Shown here: positions 50,703-59,569 of the stretch, in pieces
How positions within the stretch are numbered: the stretch's first letter is position 1
Layout of the letters: each line of letters starts with the position of its first letter
Program-made: the position numbers and the translations under genes
The notes under the pieces: generated by a model
Told to the model about the DNA's origin: nothing
The model's input: the letters and a program-made list of their open reading frames with translations, nothing else
The model's database searches: none
Source of the DNA: Caulobacterales bacterium
Lineage (GTDB): Bacteria > Pseudomonadota > Alphaproteobacteria > Caulobacterales > Caulobacteraceae
Assembly: GCA_019510435.1 (NCBI GenBank)
Contig: JAEKKJ010000007.1
Coordinates: 124,001-188,000, forward strand
Direction: 5' to 3'
Length of the DNA stretch: 64,000 bases

Positions 50703-51896
50703 ATGGCCAACTCCATCCTGACCGCCACCGCGGTGACGCGGGAGGCGCTGCGCGTGCTGCACCAGAAGCTCAACTTCGTGGGCACTATCACGCGCGACTA
50801 CGACGACAGCTTCGCCCGCCAGGGCGCCAAGATCGGCGACACGTTGAAGGTTCGCCTGCCGAACCAGTACGTGGTGCGGACCGGGGCGACGCTGGGCAAT
50901 GGCGGCACGCTGAACGACACCACCGAAAGCTCGGTGGACCTGAAGGTGCAGACCCAGAAGGGCGTCGACCTGAACTTCACCTCGGTCGACCTGACCATGG
51001 CCCTGGACGACTTCTCCGAACGCATCCTGGAGCCCGCCATGAGCGTGCTAGCCGCCAATATCGAGGCGGACGCCATGAACATGTACCGCGACGTCTACAA
51101 CCAGGTGCACAACGTCGGCGCCGCGGCGAACTTCGCCAAGGTGCTGCAGGGCCGCAAGCTGCTGGTGGACAACCTGGCGCCGCTGAACGGCCGCACGTGC
51201 AACCTGAACACCCAGGACAACGTGGACATGGTCAACGACCTGAAGGGGCTGTTCAACGACCAGTCGACGATGGGCAAGCAGAACCGCGAGGGCTACCTCG
51301 GCCGCACGGCCGGGTTCGACTTCATGGAGAACACCCTGTGGCCACGCCAGGCGTCGGGCACGGACACCGGCACCCTGCTGGTCAGCGGCGCCGGCCAGAC
51401 CGGCTCGACGGTCACGGTGACCAACCCGTCGTCCAAGACGCTGAAGGCCGGCGACGTGATCACCCTGCCGGGTGTGAACCGGGTGCACCCGGAGACCAAG
51501 GCGGACACCGGCCTGGCCCAGCAATTCGTGGTGACGGCCGACGTGGCCACGAACGGCACGGCGATCCCCATCTCGCCGGCGATCGTGACGAGCGGGGCGC
51601 TGCAGAACGTGACGGCCTCGCCGACCACCGGCCAGGCGATCGGCAAGGTGGCCGGGGCGGGCGTCAACTACGGCGTGTCGCTGGCCTACCAGAAGGGGGC
51701 CTTCGCCTTCGCCACGGCGGACATGGTGATGCCGCACGGCGTCGACTTCGCCAGTCGCGAGGTGTTCGACGGCGTCTCCATGCGGATCGTGCGCCAGTAC
51801 GACATCAACAACGACAAGTTCCCGTGCCGTCTGGATGTCCTCTACGGCTACAAGACCATTCGGCCGCAGCTGGCGTGCCGCCTGGCCAATAACTAG
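50703..51896 (+). CDS. P22-type major coat protein
   Basis: This encodes 397 residues. Family segments include NSILTATAVTREALRVLHQK, NFVGTITRDYDDSFARQGAK followed by IGDTLKVRLPNQY, an N-terminal beta layout, and an inserted beta domain (about 225-320, rich in Thr, Val and Gly: TVTVTNPSSKTLKAGDVITL) like the P22 gp5 I-domain. The C-terminus is DVLYGYKTIRPQLACRLANN. It assembles into a T=7 HK97-fold capsid with the scaffold. CAAGGACCCAAG supplies the ribosome site. Confidence 0.93.
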   Translation: MANSILTATAVTREALRVLHQKLNFVGTITRDYDDSFARQGAKIGDTLKVRLPNQYVVRTGATLGNGGTLNDTTESSVDLKVQTQKGVDLNFTSVDLTMALDDFSERILEPAMSVLAANIEADAMNMYRDVYNQVHNVGAAANFAKVLQGRKLLVDNLAPLNGRTCNLNTQDNVDMVNDLKGLFNDQSTMGKQNREGYLGRTAGFDFMENTLWPRQASGTDTGTLLVSGAGQTGSTVTVTNPSSKTLKAGDVITLPGVNRVHPETKADTGLAQQFVVTADVATNGTAIPISPAIVTSGALQNVTASPTTGQAIGKVAGAGVNYGVSLAYQKGAFAFATADMVMPHGVDFASREVFDGVSMRIVRQYDINNDKFPCRLDVLYGYKTIRPQLACRLANN

Positions 51897-52036
51897 CGGG
51901 CGGGCGGCCGGGCGCACTGCGTCCGGCCGCCGCCACAGCAACGGGCCCTGCCGGCCCCGAGAGAATTTCCGAACCCCTCCAACGGCCGCGATCCTGCGGC
52001 TGCGGGCTGCTGCGCGGCCCTATCCGGATGCCCCAC

Positions 52037-52663
52037 ATGGCGATCACCACCTATGCCGAGCTGCAGGCCGCGGCGGCGAACTGGCTGGTTCGCGCGGACC
52101 TGACCGCGCGCATCCCCGAGTTCATCTCCCTGGCCGAGGCGCGGCTGAACCGCGAGCTGCGGGTGCGGCTGGCGGAGAGCGAGGCGGCGCTGACCACCGT
52201 GGCCGGGGCGCGCACCCTGCCGCTGCCGGCCGCCTTCGCCGAGGCGCTGGCGCTCTGGATCGTGTTGCCGGAGGGGCGGCTTCCGCTGCGGTTCATGGAG
52301 GCCAGCTTGATCGGCGCCTCCTCGCTGCAGGGCCGGCCGCGCAGCTGGGCGATCGACGGCGCGAACCTGGCGTTCGAGCGGCCGTGCGACCAGGCCTATG
52401 GGCTGGTGCTGCGCATGCTGCAGGCGTTCGCGCTGTCGGACGCGGCGCCCACCAACCCGCTCCTCGCCGAGGCGCCGGACGTCTATCTGTTCGCGACGCT
52501 GTCCGAGGCGGGCCCCTTCCTGCGCGATGGCGACCTGGCCGAGGCCTACGAGGCCAAGCTGGAACGCGCGATCGCCGCGCTGAACGCCAAGGACGCCCGC
52601 AGCCGGGCGCCTCGGACCCTAGGCAGCGAACTGTCCGACCTGATGCTCAAGAGGAGTTGCTAG
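52037..52663 (+). CDS. head-tail adaptor protein (P22 gp4-like / phage adaptor)
   Basis: This encodes 208 residues from ATG 52037, the start that gives the family-like AITTYAELQAAAANWLVRAD; ATG 52028 adds three residues. The mostly helical N-terminus (IPEFISLAEARLNRELRVRL) and the EAPDVYLFATLSEAGPFLRD segment are typical of adaptor proteins that ring the portal after DNA packaging. Position right after coat agrees. A 140-bp spacer separates the two genes. P22 gp4 also has muramidase activity; this cannot be seen here. Confidence 0.8.
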   Translation: MAITTYAELQAAAANWLVRADLTARIPEFISLAEARLNRELRVRLAESEAALTTVAGARTLPLPAAFAEALALWIVLPEGRLPLRFMEASLIGASSLQGRPRSWAIDGANLAFERPCDQAYGLVLRMLQAFALSDAAPTNPLLAEAPDVYLFATLSEAGPFLRDGDLAEAYEAKLERAIAALNAKDARSRAPRTLGSELSDLMLKRSC

Positions 52664-52909
52664 ATGCTGGTTCCCATCGGACCGGAGGTTCCCGCCGCGG
52701 TGCGCGGCGTGCTGAAATCCCTCCACGACGCGGTCGGCCGCCTGCTGGCGCCGGGCGCGCCCACGGCCCTGTTCGCCACGGCCCAGGCGGGGCTGCCCCG
52801 CGCGGCCGACCATCCGCGCACCCTGGCGCTGGTGACCGACCTCAACATCCTGGCCCACTCCGACGGCGCCCACTGGATCCGCCAGGACACCGGCGCGGTG
52901 ATCGTCTGA
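52664..52909 (+). CDS. small phage protein, fibre-region
   Basis: This encodes 81 residues, starting 1 bp after the adaptor stop (AAGAGGAG in front). The second half (TLALVTDLNILAHSDGAHWI followed by RQDTGAVIV) resembles the repeated strand units found before tail-fibre and tailspike domains (an SDGA.W pattern). The product may be a small connector or fibre chaperone. It overlaps the next gene by 1 bp. Confidence 0.65.
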   Translation: MLVPIGPEVPAAVRGVLKSLHDAVGRLLAPGAPTALFATAQAGLPRAADHPRTLALVTDLNILAHSDGAHWIRQDTGAVIV

Positions 52910-53499
52910 TGCCGTCCTCCTGGTCCCCTTCGCTGCGCTTCGAGCTGCAGTTCACCGGCGAGAACATCAACCTGTGGGGCGAGAAGCTGAATGCGGTGCT
53001 CGGCCATGCCGACTACGCCGTGGCCGGCTGGCTGACCAAGCCGCTGACGGGCGCCACCGCGCTCAGCACCGCCAACGCCGGCGACGACGAGGCGCGCGCG
53101 GCGATGATCAAGTTCACGGGCGGGGCGGGGCCGTTCACGGTGACCCTGCCGCCAGTGAGCAAGGCCTATCTGGTCTGGAACGCCTGCGCGGGCCCGGTGA
53201 CGCTGACCACGGGCGCGGGCGGCGCCGTGACGATCGACGCCGGCGACATCGTCTGGACCGCCACCGACGGCGGCGTGGTGAAGACGCCCGGCTACGGCGG
53301 CGCCTCGATCAAGGACTGGGTGTCCGGCGTGGCCTGGTCCTACAACGCCGGCGCCTTGCCCGCCCAGGCCGGCAACGCGGGCAAGTTCGTCAAGACCGAC
53401 GGGACCACCGCCAGCTGGCAGCCGGTCGCCGCCGCCGACCTTTCCGACTACGCGACCGCCGTGAAGGGCCTGGCCCTGGCGTTCGCCGTCGCCCTCTAG
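52909..53499 (+). CDS. phage tail-fibre-like protein
   Basis: This encodes 196 residues beginning SLRFELQFTGENINLWGEKL, a pattern common at the start of podoviral fibre proteins. Later parts alternate short strands (GPFTVTLPPVSKAYLVWNAC, VTIDAGDIVWTATDGGVV) and end with QAGNAGKFVKTDGTTASWQP, a typical fibre repeat that precedes the receptor-binding tip. The tip itself is probably provided by the next two genes. Confidence 0.75.
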   Translation: MPSSWSPSLRFELQFTGENINLWGEKLNAVLGHADYAVAGWLTKPLTGATALSTANAGDDEARAAMIKFTGGAGPFTVTLPPVSKAYLVWNACAGPVTLTTGAGGAVTIDAGDIVWTATDGGVVKTPGYGGASIKDWVSGVAWSYNAGALPAQAGNAGKFVKTDGTTASWQPVAAADLSDYATAVKGLALAFAVAL

Positions 53500-53513
53500 A
53501 AGGAGATCCGACC

Positions 53514-53927
53514 ATGGCGGTGACCGCCAACAGCATCATCACGCCCCAGACGCCGAAGTCGAACGTGGTCAACCTGACCACCGCCAACTCGAGCTATGGG
53601 ACCAGCCCCACCAACAGCCAGCTGCTGGTCACCGCGGGGCCGAACGGCGCGCGCCTGACCAAGCTGCAGGCGATTCCGTGCGCCAGCGTCGCCACGGCGA
53701 ACCAGATCCAGATGTTTCGGGACGCGGGCACCGCGGGAGCCTCGAAGTTCTTCTCCGACAGCGCCCTGATGGCCACCTACGCCATGGCCCAGACCACGGA
53801 GGCGCCGACGACGGACTTCGGCTACTCGGACGACAATCCGCTGATCCTGCAGCCGAACGAGCGGATCTACATGGCCGAGGGCCAGTCGGTGAGCGTCAAC
53901 GCCGTCGCCGAATGGGCGGACTACTGA
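53514..53927 (+). CDS. phage virion/fibre-associated protein
   Basis: This encodes 137 residues from ATG 53514, with a perfect AAGGAG. The sequence (TANSIITPQTPKSNVVNLTT, ANSSYGTSPTNSQLLVTAG) is Ser/Thr/Asn-rich and beta-structured, and the end reads NERIYMAEGQSVSVNAVAEW. This layout is seen in small head-decoration or fibre-associated proteins of podoviruses. It overlaps the adhesin gene by 1 bp. Confidence 0.65.
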   Translation: MAVTANSIITPQTPKSNVVNLTTANSSYGTSPTNSQLLVTAGPNGARLTKLQAIPCASVATANQIQMFRDAGTAGASKFFSDSALMATYAMAQTTEAPTTDFGYSDDNPLILQPNERIYMAEGQSVSVNAVAEWADY

Positions 53928-54532
53928 TGGGGCAGAAGCTTCGAGGCCTGCTGGGGCAGAGCCTCACGGGCGTCCGGCGCAAACCGGGGCTGGAGGTGGA
54001 TACGTTTCCGCCGGGGACCTACACGTGGACCTGTCCCAGGTCGGGGTTTTATCGGTTCGTGTTGTGGGGATCCGGTGACACTCTAGTGGGCGGAATAGCC
54101 GGAGGTAGCGGTGCCTACGTGGAGAAAGTAGCGTTCGTCGCGGCGGGGCAGAGCGTTGCGCTGGTCGTTTCACTGAGCGCACCGGCGGGTGCCAGTTCAG
54201 CCACGTTTCCTAACGGCGCTGTTCTGACCGCGGGTTCTGCAAACGCGAGTGTGGGCGGGACTGCGAGCGGGGGAGATTTCAATCTAAGCGGCTCCAATGG
54301 CACTGCGGGCGGCAGCGGGCAACCTGGCGGAAACGGCAACGGAACGGCAGGTGGTTCAGGCACTGCCGATGCAGGCACTGGCGGCGCAGCTGGAGCGCCG
54401 GGTCGTGTCACTCGGATTGGTGTCTTCCGAGGAGGCAACGGAAATAGTCGGGGGGCGGCGGCCGGCTCTTCTTCAGCTCAAGCCGGTTCAGGCCTTTGCG
54501 TTATTGCGCGCCAATTTGATGGTTCGATTTAG
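53927..54532 (+). CDS. glycine-rich phage adhesin / fibre tip
   Basis: This encodes 201 residues. After TFPPGTYTWTCPRSGFYRFV the protein holds a run of glycine-rich turns (NGTAGGSGQPGGNGNGTAGG and similar), with Ala, Ser and Asn. Glycine-rich sandwich tips of this kind bind host receptors in T-even-type adhesins and related fibres. The DNA of this part is less GC-rich than the flanking genes, which suggests recent exchange of the host-range determinant. Its stop overlaps the antisense methyltransferase gene by 4 bp. Confidence 0.7.
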   Translation: MGQKLRGLLGQSLTGVRRKPGLEVDTFPPGTYTWTCPRSGFYRFVLWGSGDTLVGGIAGGSGAYVEKVAFVAAGQSVALVVSLSAPAGASSATFPNGAVLTAGSANASVGGTASGGDFNLSGSNGTAGGSGQPGGNGNGTAGGSGTADAGTGGAAGAPGRVTRIGVFRGGNGNSRGAAAGSSSAQAGSGLCVIARQFDGSI

Positions 54533-55173
54533 GTCCGGCGATAGATAGTCAAGCTGTCTCTTCGATCGTACAGGCGAGGCAGGGCCACGCGCTGTAGAAT
54601 ATTGAAATCGTGCTCAAGAAGCTCGAAGAGCGAAGTTGAGCCTGCAATTCCATCTGGGGGCTCGGCAATTATCGCGAAGAGTCTTCTTAGCCGAAGAGCG
54701 CCAACAGCTTCGAAGCACCATTCGGCCCCCTGTGTCGGCCACGAGCAGAAGACCGCCCTGTCCGGATAGCGCTCGACCGCTTCTACCGCGCCGAGCTGTT
54801 CCACGGGCGCATAGGCGGCGACTTCGAAGCCATGTTCGCCGACGCCGGATGGGGCAAGGTCCGTGGCGATGATGTCGGCGCCGGCGGCCGACAGCAGGGC
54901 GGTCCAGTAGGCGGAGCCGGCGCCGATCTCCACCAACGGGGAGAGTTCCACAAGGGCGGCGACCGCCTCGGCGCAGGGGACGGAGAAGCCCCAGACCTGG
55001 TTGAAGGCCCAGCGCAGGTCCGGGCGCCCATCGATCTCGAGCGTGGCGCGGGGCGGCGGGGCGCCCGTGGCGACCCATTCGGACATGCCCGCCAGGGGAC
55101 TCTGCGCGAGCAGGGTTCGAAAATGCTCGTGGAGGCGCTGACGCGCCGTCATCACAACCTGGTCGGTGCTCAT
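54529..55173 (-). CDS. SAM-dependent methyltransferase-like protein (cargo)
   Basis: This encodes 214 residues from ATG 55173. The motif LVEIGAGSAYWTALLSAAG followed by ADIIATD is a class I methyltransferase nucleotide pocket (E-I-G-x-G-x-G-x). The post-motif segment AVFCSWPTQGAEWCFEAV takes the place of the usual DPPY-like region, so the substrate is not DNA amino-type by sequence. The first 60 residues are helical. It starts the antisense island with two glycosyltransferase-type genes and could modify a sugar or protein. Confidence 0.65.
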   Translation of the reverse strand: MSTDQVVMTARQRLHEHFRTLLAQSPLAGMSEWVATGAPPPRATLEIDGRPDLRWAFNQVWGFSVPCAEAVAALVELSPLVEIGAGSAYWTALLSAAGADIIATDLAPSGVGEHGFEVAAYAPVEQLGAVEAVERYPDRAVFCSWPTQGAEWCFEAVGALRLRRLFAIIAEPPDGIAGSTSLFELLEHDFNILQRVALPRLYDRRDSLTIYRRT

Positions 55174-55229
55174 GGATGGGCTTCTAGCAGACGAGATTTG
55201 AGCCACACACGGCAGAAGGCGCCGCGCGA

Positions 55230-56168
55230 CTATATCGCGCCGTCCAAAGCCGCCAGCACGGCATCAATGGCTCCGTGCCAGTCGCCCTGGGAGGGTTGGC
55301 GGATCAGGCGCAGCGAGGGGTACCAGGCGGCGACGCCGGGGGCGGCTTCTCGCCAGCGCCAGTCGGCCTGGTCTTTCTGGAGCAGAACGAAGCCGGGCTT
55401 GCCGAGTGCGCCGGTGAGGTGCGCCACGGAGGTGTCGATGGTGACGACGCAATCGAGCCCCGCCACGATCTCGGCGGTCTCCCGAAAGTCGCGCACGCCG
55501 GTGTCTTCGGGCTGCAGGCTGATCGCGCCCGGCAGGTCGAGGAGTCGCTGGGCGAGGGAGGCGGGCAGGCTGCGGTTCGGGTCCGGGCGATCGTTGCCCT
55601 TCCACATGACGCCGATGCGGCCGCCGCTGGGACGCGGCTGCGCCGAGAGGTAGGGGCAAGGAACGGGGCTGACCCACTGCGGCAGGCTGAGTGGGAGCGT
55701 CCAGTAGTCGAACTCCGGCGAGACGGAGACCGGGTCGGTGCGCGGGACGATGGTGGCCGGGAAGCCCTGGAAGAGGGGCGCCAATTCGGGCCACGTCACG
55801 AGCGTGACCTGGGCGGCGCGCACGAGAGGGACAAAGCGCGCGGCGAAGATCTGGTCGCCGAGCCCCTGTTCGACCCAGATGAAGAGGCGTTTGCCGTCGA
55901 GCGGTTCGCCCTGCCATTCGGGGAAGCCGAGCCGGTTGGCGAGGGAGTTCCGGCGTTCGTCACGCGCCTGATAGAGGCGCCAGCCCTCGGCGTCGCGTCC
56001 CAGGCAGAGGTAGACGTTTCCGAGGTTCAGGCGGGCGTGGGTGAAGCCGAGCGCCAGGGCCTGCTCATAGGTGCGCGCGGCCTCGGCCGGATTGCCGGTT
56101 CGCCACAGGCGGTTGCCCAGGTTGAAGAGCGCGATCGGGTCGGCGGCGCTGGCCAGGTCTTCGCCCAT
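55230..56168 (-). CDS. TPR protein with GT9-like glycosyltransferase domain (cargo)
   Basis: This encodes 312 residues. Residues about 10-65 are TPR repeats (ALFNLGNRLWRTGNPAEAAR, ALALGFTHARLNLGNVYLCL). The remainder resembles the ADP-heptose/GT9 and FlbA-like C-terminal domain: KRLFIWVEQGLGDQIFAARF, GRIGVMWKGN and CVVTIDTSVAHLTGALGKP, the last being a nucleotide-sugar binding loop. The protein could transfer a sugar to a surface molecule or to flagellin. It is antisense in the tail region and next to a GT4-type gene. Confidence 0.75.
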   Translation of the reverse strand: MGEDLASAADPIALFNLGNRLWRTGNPAEAARTYEQALALGFTHARLNLGNVYLCLGRDAEGWRLYQARDERRNSLANRLGFPEWQGEPLDGKRLFIWVEQGLGDQIFAARFVPLVRAAQVTLVTWPELAPLFQGFPATIVPRTDPVSVSPEFDYWTLPLSLPQWVSPVPCPYLSAQPRPSGGRIGVMWKGNDRPDPNRSLPASLAQRLLDLPGAISLQPEDTGVRDFRETAEIVAGLDCVVTIDTSVAHLTGALGKPGFVLLQKDQADWRWREAAPGVAAWYPSLRLIRQPSQGDWHGAIDAVLAALDGAI

Positions 56169-56242
56169 AGGCTCAGTCTAGCGGCGGAGTCGCACGCCAG
56201 GCGAGCCCTGGGGCGGCGAGGAGCCGAGGGCTGGAACCGGCA

Positions 56243-57955
56243 TCAACCCAGCCGGACCGCGCCGACCTTGGCCAGGATGCCGGCTGTTCGCACGACGGCA
56301 GCAGCCTGGAGGTTCAGCTGTGCGGCCGCTTGCGCCACGGTGACGTCGCTTGCGGCGATCAGGGCGAACAGGCGCTGCAGGAGGCTCTTGGCGGACGGAA
56401 GATCGCTGAACAGCATGCTGGCCAGGGCCGCGTCGAGGCCCGCGGTCGTCGCGCCGGGCGCCAGGCTGAGCCGGGTGGCTTCGCCGATGCGCGCCGTGGG
56501 GTAATGGCCGAACGCATGGAATGGGTCGAGGCGGGCCGAGCCCTCCTGAGGCGCCCGCTGGAGCCGGCCGGCGGTGTCCGGGTCGGCAGCCGCGGCGGCG
56601 CGGCGGGCGTTCAGCTCGCCCCAGAGCGCCTGGTACTGGCGATAGACCACGGCCCAGTCGTAGACCTCGCGGGCGCGGCGGCGGCCAGCCTCGCCCAGGC
56701 TGCGGCGACGATCGGGATTTTCGACGAGGCCGCAGAGCACTTCGGCGAGCTGGTCGAGGTCGACCGAAGTCGTAGTCGCCGCGTACCAGCAATAGTAGTC
56801 GTAGCTGACAATGCCGATCTCATGGCCGCGCGCGAGCGGCGCGCCGCAGCCGTGAGCGGGTGACCAGGTGCGGATGCGGTAGCCATCGACGCCGTCGCGG
56901 ATGGTGTCCTTGTAGCCGTCCCAGTCGGTGACCACGACCGGCAGGCCGGCCGCCATCGCCTCGATCGGCGTGAGGCCGAAGGTCTCCTGGATGTTGTCGG
57001 AGAGCGAGACGAAGAGATCGGCCGCGGCCCAGGCGTGGCCGCGGGGGATCGGATCGCGCCCTTCGACGAACCGGACGTCCACGTCGGGGGCGAATTGGGC
57101 CGCGCCGTCGGCGAACGCCTTGGCGACCGCGTCGTTGGGGGACCAGCCGCACATGAGGAGCGCGATCCGCTGGCCGGTGCGCCTGGCGGCGGCCTGGAGG
57201 CCGTGGAACATCGGGTAGGGGTGGGCCTTGGCGTGGAACACCAGCCGGCCGACGAAGAGGGCGGTGACCTGGTCGGGCGCGAGGCCCAGGGCCTCGCGGC
57301 CTGCCGCCCGCGCCTCGGGCGTGATGGCGTAGTCGTCGCAGTGGACGCCGAGCGGGATGATCGGCAGCTGCGGCATGGGGATGGACACCGCCGGGCCGAA
57401 ACGCCAGCGCAGGTAGTCCGTCTCGGCCTCGTGAACCCGGCGGATGGTCTCGACCACCGATGACGAGGTGCAGACCAGGGCGTCCCACGGCTCGACCGGC
57501 TCGCGCAGCAGGCCGACGATCTCGTCCATGGAGCCGGCGCTGGCGGTGGTGTGAGTGACGCCGCAGAGCGAGAAGGCGGCGGGTCCGCTGCGCAGGCGCA
57601 GGCGCGAATGGGTCGCGACGGTGATGTCCGCCAGATAGAGCACGCCGACTTCGCCCACGCGCGAAATCTCGTCGGCCGGGATGGCGACGATCGGTGCGGT
57701 CGGGTCGATCTCCTGGACGATCTTGTTGAAGCCCGACGCCAGCTGGGCGGTGCGCACCAGCCCGTAGACGGAGGCCTGGCCCCGCGCCTGGACCGCCGCC
57801 TTGAGGAAGCCATAGCCGGCCGCCTGGCGGCCCATGAGCTTGGGCTTGGCCATGTCGTAGGCGTCCGGCTCGGCCCGGACGACCGCAGTGGCCGGGACTG
57901 GGGAAGAAGGCTCTGACACGGGGCTCCACGGCGTCTGCTGCGAGGGCCGGATCAA
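56243..57955 (-). CDS. GT4-family glycosyltransferase with C-terminal helical domain (cargo)
   Basis: This encodes up to 570 residues; ATG 57955 is used, but ATG 57853 (MAKPKLMGRQ) would also fit. The GT-B body shows PLGVHCDDYAI, TALFVGRLVFHAKAHPYPMF, GWSPNDAVAKAF and SLSDNIQETFGLTPIEAMAA followed by GLPVVVTDWDG, the E-x7-E motif of GT4. The last 120 residues have helices (SLLQRLFALIAASDVTVAQA, AAQLNLQAAAVVRTAGILAK) that look like a helix-turn-helix domain, unusual for the family. Together with its neighbours it may modify host or virion glycans. Confidence 0.8.
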   Translation of the reverse strand: MIRPSQQTPWSPVSEPSSPVPATAVVRAEPDAYDMAKPKLMGRQAAGYGFLKAAVQARGQASVYGLVRTAQLASGFNKIVQEIDPTAPIVAIPADEISRVGEVGVLYLADITVATHSRLRLRSGPAAFSLCGVTHTTASAGSMDEIVGLLREPVEPWDALVCTSSSVVETIRRVHEAETDYLRWRFGPAVSIPMPQLPIIPLGVHCDDYAITPEARAAGREALGLAPDQVTALFVGRLVFHAKAHPYPMFHGLQAAARRTGQRIALLMCGWSPNDAVAKAFADGAAQFAPDVDVRFVEGRDPIPRGHAWAAADLFVSLSDNIQETFGLTPIEAMAAGLPVVVTDWDGYKDTIRDGVDGYRIRTWSPAHGCGAPLARGHEIGIVSYDYYCWYAATTTSVDLDQLAEVLCGLVENPDRRRSLGEAGRRRAREVYDWAVVYRQYQALWGELNARRAAAAADPDTAGRLQRAPQEGSARLDPFHAFGHYPTARIGEATRLSLAPGATTAGLDAALASMLFSDLPSAKSLLQRLFALIAASDVTVAQAAAQLNLQAAAVVRTAGILAKVGAVRLG

Positions 57956-58009
57956 TGCGGCGTTCGCGCCGCCGACACAAGCCGCGCGCGCGGCGTCAGC
58001 GAGAGCAAG

Positions 58010-59542
58010 ATGAAGATACCCCTCGAGCTACCGCCGGGGCTGAACGGCGATGACACCAGCTATGGGGCCGCGGGCCGTTGGGCCGACGGGTCGAACGTGC
58101 GGTTCAGGCTGGGCCGTCCCGAGACGATCGGCGGCTGGGAACGGCTGATGAGCGAGCCGCTGACCGGCGTCTGCCGGGCGGTGTTCCCCTGGACCGACAA
58201 CGGCGGCGTCCTGAACGTGGCGTTCGGGACCCATTCGAAGCTGCAGCTCTGGCGCGGCGGGGCCCTGTTCGACGTCACGCCGGCCAGCGGGTTTGCGGCG
58301 GGCGCGATCGATGGGGCGGGCTCGGCGGGCTACGGCACCGGCGGCTATGGCGTGGGCGGTTACGGCCTTTCCTCGGCGTTGGACTATTTCCCGCTGACCT
58401 GGTCGTTCGGCGCCTGGGGCCAGCAGCTGCTGGCCAGTCCGCGGAACCAGACGATCTTCGCCTGGACCAACAACACCGCCCAGCCGGCGCAGGCCCTGGC
58501 CAACGCGCCGGCCAACGTCACCCACATGCTGGTGGCGCCCCAGGACGGCGGCTACCAGGTCTTCGCCCTGGGCTGCAACGAGGAGGTCTCGGGGGTCTTC
58601 AATCCCCTGTGCATCCGCCACTCGTCGATCCGCAACAACACGGAATGGAGCACCAGCGCGTCAGGGTCGACGGCGCGGGAGTATGTGCTGACCGGCGGGG
58701 GCCGGATCGTCGCCGGGCGGATGTGCGGGCCCTACATGTTGGTCTGGACCGGCGACGCCCTGTTCCTCGGGGCGTTCGTGGGCGCCCTGAACCAGCCGTG
58801 GCGATTCGAACGGGTGGGGCGCAACTGCGGCCTGATCGGGCCCAATGCGGCGGTGGTGGTGGGACAGACGGCCTTCTGGGCCAGTCCCGACCGCCAGTTC
58901 TACCGCTATTCGCCCGGCGGCCAGCCGGAGCCGGTCACCTGTCCCATCCGACGCGATTTCGCCGAGGAGTTGGCGGCGAGCCAGGGCGACAAGGTGGTGG
59001 CCTCGTCCAACGCTGAGTTCGCCGAGGTGAGGTTCGATTACCCGGACCGCCGCGACGGCTATGAGAACAGCCGGTTCCTGGCGGTGGCCGTGGACGGTCC
59101 CGACGCCGGCGCATGGCACCGCGGGCAGATGGCGCGGACAGCGTTCGTAGACGCCGGGCCTTCGGCCTATCCGATCGGGGCTGCGTTCGACGGTTCGGTG
59201 TTCCTGCACGAAAAGGGGCGCTCGGCGGACGGATCCAGCTTCGCCTGGTTCGTCGAGACCGCGGACACCTACCTGGATCCCGAGCGGACCTTGCTCGTGC
59301 GGGGCCTGTGGCCTGACTTCAAGGACCAGATCGGGCCCGTGACGGTGAGGCTCGCCGCGCGGCTGCATCCGCAGGACAGCGGCCAGCCGCCGGCCGCAGT
59401 GGCCATGGCCCCGGGCGAGCCCAAGGCGGACCTGTTGGCCAGCGGTCGGGTCTTCCGCATTCGCTTTTCGGGCGAGAGCGCCCCCACCGGCTGCCGGATC
59501 GGCAAGCCCGTCTTCGACGTCGCGCCCGCGGGGCTCGGCTAA
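58010..59542 (+). CDS. P22 gp10-like packaged DNA stabilization / tail protein
   Basis: This encodes 510 residues. The N-terminus (IPLELPPGLNGDDTSYGAAG, RWADGSNVRFRLGRPETIGG followed by WERL) is the family's signature, with beta-propeller-like strands after it. Segments such as YGTGGYGVGGYG, AFFVGAL-like loops and VGRNCGLIGPNAAVVVGQTA follow. In P22, gp10 is a tail hub protein that closes the portal after gp4 and holds the tailspike. It resumes plus-strand late genes after the antisense island. Confidence 0.85.
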   Translation: MKIPLELPPGLNGDDTSYGAAGRWADGSNVRFRLGRPETIGGWERLMSEPLTGVCRAVFPWTDNGGVLNVAFGTHSKLQLWRGGALFDVTPASGFAAGAIDGAGSAGYGTGGYGVGGYGLSSALDYFPLTWSFGAWGQQLLASPRNQTIFAWTNNTAQPAQALANAPANVTHMLVAPQDGGYQVFALGCNEEVSGVFNPLCIRHSSIRNNTEWSTSASGSTAREYVLTGGGRIVAGRMCGPYMLVWTGDALFLGAFVGALNQPWRFERVGRNCGLIGPNAAVVVGQTAFWASPDRQFYRYSPGGQPEPVTCPIRRDFAEELAASQGDKVVASSNAEFAEVRFDYPDRRDGYENSRFLAVAVDGPDAGAWHRGQMARTAFVDAGPSAYPIGAAFDGSVFLHEKGRSADGSSFAWFVETADTYLDPERTLLVRGLWPDFKDQIGPVTVRLAARLHPQDSGQPPAAVAMAPGEPKADLLASGRVFRIRFSGESAPTGCRIGKPVFDVAPAGLG

Positions 59543-59569
59543 CCGCTAGTTTCAGCAGGAGATTGCAGA

